This document shows, piece by piece, positions 1 to 4,718 of a stretch of DNA of 5,516 bases. Source of the DNA: Phycisphaerales bacterium. GTDB taxonomy: Bacteria; Planctomycetota; Phycisphaerae; Sedimentisphaerales; Anaerobacaceae. A program made the position numbers and the translations under genes. Within the stretch, counting starts at the first letter, position 1, and the number at the start of each line of letters is the position of its first letter. The stretch lies in assembly GCA_011057845.1 (NCBI GenBank), contig DSDB01000101.1, forward strand, positions 1 through 5,516, read 5' to 3'. The notes under the pieces are model-generated. The model saw only the letters and a list, made by a program, of their open reading frames with translations, was not told the origin of the DNA and made no database searches.

Positions 1-182
1 CCGGGGCAAAGGTCCTTCTGACGGGCAACTGCGGTCCGAACGCCTTTCGCACGCTCCGCGCCGGCGGCGTCGAAATCTACACGGGCCTGGCCGGAACCGT
101 TCGGCAGGCCGTCGAGCAATACAAGGCCGGTCGGCTGACGCCCGCCGCCGACGCCAGCGTACAGACCGGACCTCAGTCGTGA
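1..182 (+). CDS. NifX/NafY-fold protein (dinitrogenase Fe-Mo cofactor family), 3' end only
   Basis: The last 59 residues of a protein that begins before the window; the reading frame starts at base 3 and ends with TGA at 180-182. The fragment reads as a beta-strand (KVLLTGNCGPNAF), an amphipathic helix (RTLRAGGVEIY) and the typical family end TGLAGTVRQAVEQYKAGRL. This is the C-terminal half of the dinitrogenase iron-molybdenum cofactor domain (NifX/NafY/NifB C-terminal type), a small RNase H-like fold that binds metal-sulfur clusters or their precursors. The single visible cysteine lies in the GNCGPNAF loop. A poorly conserved tail of about 14 residues (TPAADASVQTGPQS) follows the domain. The stop overlaps the next gene's GTG by 4 bp, so the genes are probably translated together. 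Family membership is well supported. Whether it is a single-domain protein, and which cluster it binds, cannot be told from the fragment. Confidence 0.85.
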   Translation, partial: GAKVLLTGNCGPNAFRTLRAGGVEIYTGLAGTVRQAVEQYKAGRLTPAADASVQTGPQS

Positions 183-1027
183 ACACCCCCATGACCATCG
201 CCGTAGCCAGCGGCAAAGGCGGTACGGGCAAGACCACCGTGGCGACCAGCCTCGCGGCGTTCCTGGCCCGCCGGGGTCGTCGAACGCAGTACGTCGACTG
301 CGACGTGGAAGAACCCAACGGCCATATCTTCCTCAAGCCCGACATCGCCGACTCCCGCCCCGTCACCGTGCCGGTCCCACGGGTCGATACCGATAAATGC
401 GACGGGTGCGGCCGTTGCGGGCGCTTCTGCCGGTTCAACGCCATCGTCGCCGTCAACCGGACTGTTATCACGTTCGAGCAGTTGTGCCATAGTTGCGGCG
501 GCTGCGTCCGCATTTGCCCGCAAGGCGCGATCCGCGAAAGCCCCCTCGAAATCGGTCGTATCGAATCCGGCACTGCCGACGGCCTGCAATTCATCCAGGG
601 CCGGCTCAACATCGGGTCCGTTCGCACGCCCTCCCTGATTCGCACCCTTCGCCAAAGCCTTGATGCTGCGTCGGTCGCCATTCTCGACGCCCCTCCAGGG
701 ACATCCTGCCCGGTCGTCGCCTGCGTCCGCGGCGTCGACTATGTCCTGCTGGTCACCGAGCCCACCCCCTTCGGCCTGCACGACCTGAAACTCGCCGCCG
801 CCATGGTGCAACAGTTGCGCCGGCCACTGGCGGTCATCGTCAATCGCAGTGGACTGGGAGACCAGCGGACGCATGCATGGTGCCGGGAACACGGCGTTGA
901 GATTCTCGCCGAAATCCCCGACGACCGACGCATCGCTGAGGCCTACTCCCGGGGCCGGATGCTCATCGACGCCGTCCCCGAATACGAGGCCCTATTCGCC
1001 CAGATCGCTGAAAGGCTGTTCGCATGA
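179..1027 (+). CDS. MinD/ParA-family ATPase with two inserted [4Fe-4S] ferredoxin motifs (first of a tandem pair)
   Basis: 282 residues if started at GTG 179, which gives a 4-bp GTGA overlap with the upstream gene. ATG 191 (N-terminus MTIAVASGKGG) fits family alignments at least as well; neither start has a clear Shine-Dalgarno. The deviant Walker A motif SGKGGTGKTT is at residues 11-20, with signature lysine K13 and P-loop lysine K18. The switch region DCDVEEPN is at 40-47. Two C-x2-C-x2-C-x3-C clusters follow: C74, C77, C80, C84 and C103, C106, C109, C113. The first lacks the proline usual after the fourth cysteine (CRFNAI); the second has it (CPQGAI). Walker B ILDAPPG is at 168-174 and TEPTPFGLHDL at 193-203. 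Such proteins are cytosolic and are expected to dimerise on ATP and to carry or transfer Fe-S clusters or electrons. The next gene is a paralogue, overlapping by 4 bp. The exact substrate is unknown. Confidence 0.93.
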   Translation: MNTPMTIAVASGKGGTGKTTVATSLAAFLARRGRRTQYVDCDVEEPNGHIFLKPDIADSRPVTVPVPRVDTDKCDGCGRCGRFCRFNAIVAVNRTVITFEQLCHSCGGCVRICPQGAIRESPLEIGRIESGTADGLQFIQGRLNIGSVRTPSLIRTLRQSLDAASVAILDAPPGTSCPVVACVRGVDYVLLVTEPTPFGLHDLKLAAAMVQQLRRPLAVIVNRSGLGDQRTHAWCREHGVEILAEIPDDRRIAEAYSRGRMLIDAVPEYEALFAQIAERLFA

Positions 1028-1929
1028 AGGAACTGATCGTCATCAGCGGCAAGGGCGGAACCGGCAAGACCAGCATCGTCGCCTCATTCGCGGCCCTGGC
1101 TTCAAATCCGGTCCTCGCCGACTGCGACGTTGATGCCGCCGACCTCCACCTGGTCGTCGAGCCCCGCGTCCGCCAAGAGAACCCCTTCGTCGGAGGCGTG
1201 AAGGCCCGCATCCTGCCCGATATGTGCGTCGAGTGCGGGCAATGCCGCGACCATTGCCGCTTCGACGCGGTCATCCCGCCGGATGGGCAGAACCCATCGT
1301 TCCGCATCGACCCCAGCGCCTGCGAGGGCTGCGGCGTTTGCGAACGGTTCTGCCCGACCGAGGCCATCGTGCTTGAGGACGCCGTCAACGGCCGGTGGTT
1401 CATCAGCGACACCCGGTTCGGGCCGATGGTTCATGCCGAGCTGGGCATCGCCGAAGAAAACAGCGGCAAACTCGTCAGCCTCCTGCGCAAGCAGGCCCGC
1501 GACCTCGCCGGGCGGCAGGGCCGCAACATGCTCCTGGTCGATGGCTCGCCGGGTATCGGTTGCCCCGTCATTGCCTCGATCACGGGAGCCGACCTGGCGC
1601 TGCTGGTCACTGAGCCGACTTTATCCGGCCGCCATGACCTCCAGCGGATTGTGGAATTGACCCGCCACTTCAACGTTCCCTGCGCCGTCTGCATCAACAA
1701 GGCCGACATCAACCCCGAGATGGCCGCACAGATCGCCGCCGAGGCCGCGGCCGGGTCTATCTCTGTCCTGGCCCATATCCCGTATGATAATGCCGTAACA
1801 CAGGCCCAGATGGCCGGGCGATCCCTTATCGAGCACAGTGATGGCCCCGCCTCCCAGGCCATCCGCCAACTCTGGGACCGCAGCCTGGCCATGCTCAATT
1901 CAGAGGACACATCCGCCAATGGACAATGA
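1024..1929 (+). CDS. MinD/ParA-family ATPase with two inserted [4Fe-4S] ferredoxin motifs (second of a tandem pair)
   Basis: 301 residues; ATG 1024 overlaps the previous stop by 4 bp (ATGA), with AAAGG at 1011-1015 as a plausible ribosome binding site. Walker A SGKGGTGKTS is at 8-17 and switch region DCDVDAADLHL at 33-43. The ferredoxin cysteines are C68, C71, C74, C78 and C100, C103, C106, C110, the second set followed by proline. A segment typical of this subfamily, DTRFGPMVHAELGIAEENSGKL (129-150), follows the ferredoxin part. Walker B LLVDGSPGIGCP is at 170-181 and TEPTLSGRHDL at 196-206. Like its upstream neighbour, the first Fe-S motif ends CRF rather than CP. The pair resembles the two MinD-like iron-sulfur ATPases encoded with the ORP proteins of Desulfovibrio, so the two may work as a heterodimer or at successive steps; that is inference. 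Family assignment is secure, physiological role is not. Confidence 0.93.
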   Translation: MKELIVISGKGGTGKTSIVASFAALASNPVLADCDVDAADLHLVVEPRVRQENPFVGGVKARILPDMCVECGQCRDHCRFDAVIPPDGQNPSFRIDPSACEGCGVCERFCPTEAIVLEDAVNGRWFISDTRFGPMVHAELGIAEENSGKLVSLLRKQARDLAGRQGRNMLLVDGSPGIGCPVIASITGADLALLVTEPTLSGRHDLQRIVELTRHFNVPCAVCINKADINPEMAAQIAAEAAAGSISVLAHIPYDNAVTQAQMAGRSLIEHSDGPASQAIRQLWDRSLAMLNSEDTSANGQ

Positions 1930-2824
1930 TGCTTCTGCAACATGCCCAAACAAAGGCCCCGCATGTGCATCATGCGAGATGACCTGCGATCAGCGTCTGC
2001 CTCAGGACGGCCACATCACCGTCGGGCGCCGCATACTCGTGATGAGCGGCAAAGGCGGCGTCGGCAAGAGCAGCATCGCCGCCAACCTCGCCGTCTGGCT
2101 GACCCTGCAGGACTATAATGTCGGACTGCTGGACATCGATATCCATGGTCCCAGCATACCCCGGCTGCTGGGGATGGACGACGTCAAGCTCTCCCAATAC
2201 GACGGACTGGCCCTCCCAGCGCTCTTCATGGGCCGGCTGAAGGTCGTCAGTATCGGTTTCATGCTCTCAGCACCGGATACGCCGGTTATCTGGCGAGGTC
2301 CCGCCAAGCACGGAGTCATAGAGCAGTTTGTGCGGCATGTGCATTGGTCCGCCCTGGACTACCTGATCGTCGACTGCCCGCCGGGCACAGGAGATGAGAT
2401 GCTCTCGGTCGCGCAGGTTCTCGGCGGCGGTTGTGAAGCCCTTGTGGTGACGACTCCCCAGGAGGTCGCCCTGCTTGACGTCAAGAAATGCATAGCTTTC
2501 TGCCGGAGAATGGCCATCCCCGTCCGGGGCATCGTGGAGAACATGTCCGGTTTTGTCTGCCCCCATTGCGGGCGGACCACCGACATCTTCAGCCACGGCG
2601 GCGGCGAGGCGCTGGCCACTGAAACCGGCGCGCCGTTGCTGGGTTGTATCCCTCTCGATCCGCAGGTGGCCGTCTGTTCCGATGCCGGCCGTCCTGTCGT
2701 CCTGTCGGCTCCCGACAGCCCGACGGCGCAGGCGCTCATGCACGCCTTCAGAACACTATCAGTCGGTACTCATCCAAAGAAACCGCAAGGAGACCCGTAT
2801 GAAGATTGCCATCCCACTGTGTAA
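1919..2824 (+). CDS. mrp: Mrp/NBP35-type iron-sulfur cluster carrier P-loop ATPase
   Basis: 301 residues from ATG 1919, an 11-bp overlap with the upstream gene; GAGGA at 1903-1907 may serve as ribosome binding site. An in-frame ATG at 1838 would add 27 residues with no family resemblance and is less likely. A short N-terminal cysteine cluster (C9, C16, C19, C23) precedes the ATPase, as in NBP35-like proteins, where an N-terminal [4Fe-4S] cluster is bound. The core has GKGGVGKSS at 44-52, DIDIHGPS at 72-79, VIWRGPAKHG at 123-132, Walker B DYLIVDCPPGTGD at 147-159, and the conserved CPHC (C214, C217) that binds a cluster bridging the dimer. In this family ATP-dependent dimers carry [4Fe-4S] clusters to target proteins in the cytosol. 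Its 3' end overlaps the next gene, a NifX-fold protein, which suggests that protein as partner or client. In Desulfovibrio an Mrp of this kind is co-encoded with ORP. Confidence 0.93.
   Translation: MDNDASATCPNKGPACASCEMTCDQRLPQDGHITVGRRILVMSGKGGVGKSSIAANLAVWLTLQDYNVGLLDIDIHGPSIPRLLGMDDVKLSQYDGLALPALFMGRLKVVSIGFMLSAPDTPVIWRGPAKHGVIEQFVRHVHWSALDYLIVDCPPGTGDEMLSVAQVLGGGCEALVVTTPQEVALLDVKKCIAFCRRMAIPVRGIVENMSGFVCPHCGRTTDIFSHGGGEALATETGAPLLGCIPLDPQVAVCSDAGRPVVLSAPDSPTAQALMHAFRTLSVGTHPKKPQGDPYEDCHPTV
2787..2792 (+). promoter_or_regulatory. Ribosome binding site of the small NifX-fold gene, inside mrp
   Basis: AAGGAG lies 6 bases before ATG 2799, within the last codons of the upstream mrp gene. 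It is the clearest Shine-Dalgarno of the rightward gene set and fixes the start of the 112-residue protein. Longer in-frame extensions upstream (the frame stays open from ATG 2553) are thereby unlikely. Confidence 0.8.
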
Positions 2825-3137
2825 TGGAAGACTCTCGGCCCATTTCGGCCACTGCGAGCAGTTTGCCGTTGTCGACGCCGACACCGAGGCCCGTCAGATA
2901 AGCGGCACCACACTTCACACGCCGCCCGCCCACGAGCCCGGCGTCCTGCCGCGATGGCTGGCCCAGATGGGCGTGGGCGTCGTGCTGGCCGGCGGCATGG
3001 GGGGCCGGGCGCAGCAGCTCTTCAACCAGAGCGGTATTGACGTCATCACCGGCGTGCCGGAAGATGTTCCCGATGCACTGGCCAGGTCGTACCTCGAAGG
3101 GCGCCTCGTCTGCGGCCCGAACGTGTGCGACCACTAG
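2799..3137 (+). CDS. Small NifX/ORP-like metal-cluster-binding protein (dinitrogenase Fe-Mo cofactor family)
   Basis: 112 residues, about the usual length for a free-standing domain of this family. The start MKIAIPLCNGRLSAHFGHC carries the HFGHCEQF motif (H15, H18, C19) typical of the Mrp-associated NifX-fold subgroup. Mid-domain VVLAGGMGGRA (61-71) corresponds to the cluster-binding loop region, then GIDVITG (79-85) and the helix DVPDALARSYLEGRL. The end, CGPNVCDH (C105, C110, H112), is the C-x4-C-D-H tail seen in many members of this subgroup. Known relatives include NifX and NafY (FeMo-co carriers) and the Desulfovibrio orange protein, which holds a Mo-Cu sulfide cluster. Which metal is bound here cannot be read from the sequence. 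ATG 2799 lies 26 bp inside mrp with a strong ribosome binding site, and DUF134 follows 21 bp after the stop. It is a divergent paralogue of the fragment at 1-182, with a different C-terminal tail. Confidence 0.91.
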   Translation: MKIAIPLCNGRLSAHFGHCEQFAVVDADTEARQISGTTLHTPPAHEPGVLPRWLAQMGVGVVLAGGMGGRAQQLFNQSGIDVITGVPEDVPDALARSYLEGRLVCGPNVCDH

Positions 3138-3158
3138 AACAATGGACCTGATCGAGCC

Positions 3159-3539
3159 ATGCCCCGACCTCGACAATGCCGGCGCGTGGGCATCATGCCC
3201 CAGTGCGTCTACTTCAAGCCGCAAGGCATCCCCATGCGCATCCTGGAGCAGGTCAGCCTGGCCGTGGACGAACTTGAGGCCGTACGCCTGGCGGATCTTC
3301 AGGGACTGTACCATGCCGACGCCGCCGAGCGAATGGGCGTCTCGCGGCAGACCTTCGGCCGAATCCTCGACTCGGCCCACCAAAAAATCGCCGATGCCCT
3401 GGCCCACGGAAAGGCCCTGAGAATTGAAGGCGGCCCCTTCGAACTGGCCGGCGATGAGCAATCCCGGAATATGGGATTAGGCCCCTGCGGCCCCGGGCGA
3501 GGACGCCACCGTTGCCGCCGTGGGCGTGGCCCACGGTAA
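3159..3539 (+). CDS. DUF134-family helix-turn-helix protein, likely transcriptional regulator
   Basis: 126 residues. ATG 3159 is the first possible ATG in this frame (TAG in frame at 3135-3137); there is no clear Shine-Dalgarno, so it may depend on translation of the gene ending 21 bp upstream. The DUF134 signature is complete: MPRPRQCRRV at 1-10, then YFKPQGIPM at 18-26, DELEAVRLADLQGLYHADAA at 37-56, and the recognition part GVSRQTFGRILDSAHQKIADAL at 60-81, ending KALRIEGG at 85-92. The helix-turn-helix resembles sigma-70 region 4. The function of DUF134 proteins is not established by experiment that I can name; DNA binding is inferred from the fold. The family often sits beside NifX-fold and MinD/Mrp ATPase genes, as here, so it probably controls this operon. 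The C-terminal tail (residues 104-126) is rich in glycine and arginine, with cysteines at 110 and 119. Confidence 0.92.
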   Translation: MPRPRQCRRVGIMPQCVYFKPQGIPMRILEQVSLAVDELEAVRLADLQGLYHADAAERMGVSRQTFGRILDSAHQKIADALAHGKALRIEGGPFELAGDEQSRNMGLGPCGPGRGRHRCRRGRGPR

Positions 3540-3561
3540 ACCCGTACCCAGGGCGGTTTTT
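3514..3561 (+). terminator. Possible transcription terminator of the rightward operon
   Basis: A perfect 7-bp inverted repeat, CCGTGGG at 3518-3524 and CCCACGG at 3530-3536 with a 5-base loop, overlaps the end of the DUF134 gene. Twenty bases later comes TTTTT at 3557-3561. An alternative outer stem, GCCGCC at 3514-3519 with GGCGGT at 3552-3557, would bring a stem right up to the T-run. The T-run is short and the geometry is not that of a classic intrinsic terminator, so this is a weak call based on position between converging genes. Confidence 0.27.
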
Positions 3562-3570
3562 CGTCCAATC

Positions 3571-3595
3571 CCCACCCCCGCGGCGCAGGGGCGGG
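3571..3595 (-). terminator. GC-rich inverted repeat in the convergent gap, possible terminator for the leftward genes
   Basis: Bases 3571-3578 and 3588-3595 form an 8-bp stem with a 9-base loop. In the minus-strand transcript all eight positions pair (one G-U); in the plus-strand transcript the fourth position is an A-C mismatch, so the element favours leftward transcripts. It starts 15 bases after the stop of the small membrane protein gene. No T-run follows in the leftward direction, so it may be a pause or 3'-end stabilising structure rather than an intrinsic terminator. The rest of the 70-bp gap (3540-3609) holds nothing else that I recognise. Confidence 0.3.
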
Positions 3596-3609
3596 CCTTC
3601 CCGATGGCC

Positions 3610-3912
3610 TCAGTGAGGGATCGGGGCCGGCTGTGGCTGCGGGGGGCGCTGGGCCATCATCTGCTGCATCTGCTGTTGGACCATTCGCAGTTGCCGCTGG
3701 ACGGGCCAGTCGCCGAAGGCCAGGACGAAGATCATGATGATATTGGCGATGGGGACGAACATGAGCAGGCCGAAGGCCCAGCCGTAGCCGGCTTTGGCGA
3801 AGATCTTGCACCAGATGACGATACTGAGAATAAGGAAGGCCACCCCGACGAGGGCCGCCAGCAGGATCATGATCGGTGCGACTATCAGCATTGCGTCCGG
3901 GCCACTGTTCAT
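3610..3912 (-). CDS. Small two-helix membrane protein with Gln/Pro-rich tail, function unknown
   Basis: 100 residues from ATG at 3912, preceded by AAGGAG at 3926-3921 with 8-base spacing, which makes this start firm. Two hydrophobic stretches are clear, about residues 8-34 (MLIVAPIMILLAALVGVAF onward) and 44-67 (GWAFGLLMFVPIANIIMIFVL is its core). The short linker CKIFAKAGYG joins them and probably lies on one side of the membrane. After LAFGDWPVQRQ the tail is soluble and low in complexity, rich in Gln, Met and Pro (QQQMQQMMAQRPPQPQPAP). The pattern of a 'KAGYGWAFGLLMFVP.ANIIM' core resembles small uncharacterised membrane proteins seen in several bacterial groups, but I cannot name a function. 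It is downstream of queCE on the same strand with a 93-bp gap and a likely promoter of its own, so it need not be part of the queuosine pathway. No signal peptide cleavage site stands out. Confidence 0.83.
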   Translation of the reverse strand: MNSGPDAMLIVAPIMILLAALVGVAFLILSIVIWCKIFAKAGYGWAFGLLMFVPIANIIMIFVLAFGDWPVQRQLRMVQQQMQQMMAQRPPQPQPAPIPH

Positions 3913-3920
3913 CTGTGTTT

Positions 3921-3926
3921 CTCCTT
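3921..3926 (-). promoter_or_regulatory. Strong ribosome binding site of the small membrane protein gene
   Basis: AAGGAG on the minus strand (CTCCTT on plus), 8 bases before the ATG at 3912-3910. It decides the start over the alternative internal Met at residue 8. Confidence 0.8.
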
Positions 3927-3961
3927 CAACGTGCGGATTTCAATGTGTCTACCGTCTGGTA

Positions 3962-3991
3962 ACTATACGCCCAGGCCGGGGATGGTTTCAA
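3962..3991 (-). promoter_or_regulatory. Sigma-70-like promoter for the small membrane protein gene
   Basis: On the minus strand, TTGAAA (3991-3986) and TATAGT (3967-3962) are separated by 18 bases, close to the consensus -35 and -10 boxes. The pair lies wholly in the 93-bp gap after the queE stop, about 50 bases before the gene start, in an AT-rich patch that stands out from the GC-rich surroundings. Initiation would fall near 3955. The call rests on sequence match and position only. Confidence 0.48.
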
Positions 3992-4005
3992 ATGTTTTGT
4001 TGAAA
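3986..4005. repeat. Inverted repeat overlapping the -35 box, just after the queE stop
   Basis: TTTCAA at 3986-3991 and TTGAAA at 4000-4005 form a 6-bp inverted repeat with an 8-base spacer. The repeat starts immediately beside the queE stop codon, and its inner arm is the putative -35 box of the membrane protein gene. It could be an operator or a weak 3'-end hairpin for queCE transcripts; no T-run follows, so a terminator is less likely. It may also be chance in an AT-rich patch. Confidence 0.3.
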
Positions 4006-4686
4006 TTACACGCCGGGCCGGTTGTCCCAGAGCAGGATATGCATGCGGGGACAGAAAGCCAAGCCGTGTTGTTTGCACAGGTCGGCCACCCGGGGGGATT
4101 GGCGGATGAGTTCGTCACGGGTGGCCGCCTGGGGCATGAGCAGGACCTTCTCGCGGTTGACCGGAGCCAGATCACGCAGGGTCTGTTCGATTTCGTCAAG
4201 GTCGGCCGGGGCGTCGACAACGAACTTGAGCTGGTAATCGTACGTATCGAGCAGGACCCGGAGGACGGCGAGGTTGAAGCGGGCCGGTTCGTGGATACGG
4301 GCCAGGTGCGGGTCCTCGGGTGTGGAGTTGGCGAGCTTGGGGCTGATGCTCATCAGGTCGCAGGCGATGCGCCGATTGTGGGCGATGCCGGACGTCTCGA
4401 TGGTGATGTGTAAGTCGGCATCTCGCAGGGCGGCCGTCAGCTCGGACAGGTCGGGGGCCATCATGGGTTCGCCGCCGGTGATGACAACGTGGCGGCAGGG
4501 GTACTGGCGGACGGCTCGGACGATACCATCGATGGGCATGGGATCGCCCTGCTCGGCGGACCACGCGTAACGGGTATCGCACCAGCGGCAGCGCAGCGGA
4601 CAGCCCGCCAGGCGGACAAAGACGCTGGGGACGCCGGCAAGCCGGCCCTCGCCCTGGAGGGAGTAGAATATCTCGGTTACGTTCAT
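4006..4686 (-). CDS. queE: 7-carboxy-7-deazaguanine synthase (radical SAM), QueE
   Basis: 226 residues from ATG at 4686. QueE converts 6-carboxy-5,6,7,8-tetrahydropterin to 7-carboxy-7-deazaguanine (CDG), a cytosolic step toward queuosine and other 7-deazaguanines. The N-terminus MNVTEIFYSLQGEG is the family start; the radical-SAM cluster motif C-x3-C-x2-C is at C29, C33, C36 (AGCPLRCRWCDT), followed by ITGGEP at 69-74 for SAM binding, ETSG at 97-100, SPKL at 115-118, the lysine-containing LKFVVD strand at 153-158 and the C-terminal ILLWDNRPGV. An in-frame ATG at 4785 would add 33 residues of no family resemblance and would run into queC, so the shorter start is chosen although no Shine-Dalgarno is clear. 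It lies 32 bp downstream of queC, whose product uses CDG as substrate. All expected motifs are intact. Confidence 0.96.
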   Translation of the reverse strand: MNVTEIFYSLQGEGRLAGVPSVFVRLAGCPLRCRWCDTRYAWSAEQGDPMPIDGIVRAVRQYPCRHVVITGGEPMMAPDLSELTAALRDADLHITIETSGIAHNRRIACDLMSISPKLANSTPEDPHLARIHEPARFNLAVLRVLLDTYDYQLKFVVDAPADLDEIEQTLRDLAPVNREKVLLMPQAATRDELIRQSPRVADLCKQHGLAFCPRMHILLWDNRPGV

Positions 4687-4718
4687 CTTGTTGCACGCGC
4701 CGGGGTAACGGACTTCAC

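Noticed and set aside
173..892. Long - strand open frame of 239 codons
   Set aside because: It mirrors the first MinD-ferredoxin ATPase, whose Walker and cysteine motifs are intact on the + strand. The antisense product has no recognisable domain.
1838..1918. 27-residue N-terminal extension of Mrp from ATG 1838
   Set aside because: The extension is fully inside the upstream ATPase gene and its residues look like an out-of-frame reading. ATG 1919 places the cysteine-rich N-terminus where expected.
1431..1973. - strand open frame of 180 codons within the second ATPase gene
   Set aside because: Antisense to a well-supported gene, no family resemblance and no ribosome binding site of note.
1..3137. 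Nitrogenase (nif) gene cluster
   Set aside because: NifX-fold proteins alone do not indicate nitrogen fixation. No nifHDK, nifEN or nifB radical-SAM domain is present, and the MinD and Mrp genes fit the ORP-type context better.
3299..3811. - strand frame of 170 codons rich in Arg, Pro and Ala
   Set aside because: It overlaps the membrane protein gene in another frame and the DUF134 gene on the other strand; the composition is that of an out-of-frame GC-rich translation.
3520..4413. Long + strand open frame of 297 codons
   Set aside because: It lies antisense to the small membrane protein and queE, both of which have clear signals or motifs. Its translation is acidic, low in complexity and resembles no family I know; long antisense frames are expected in GC-rich coding DNA.
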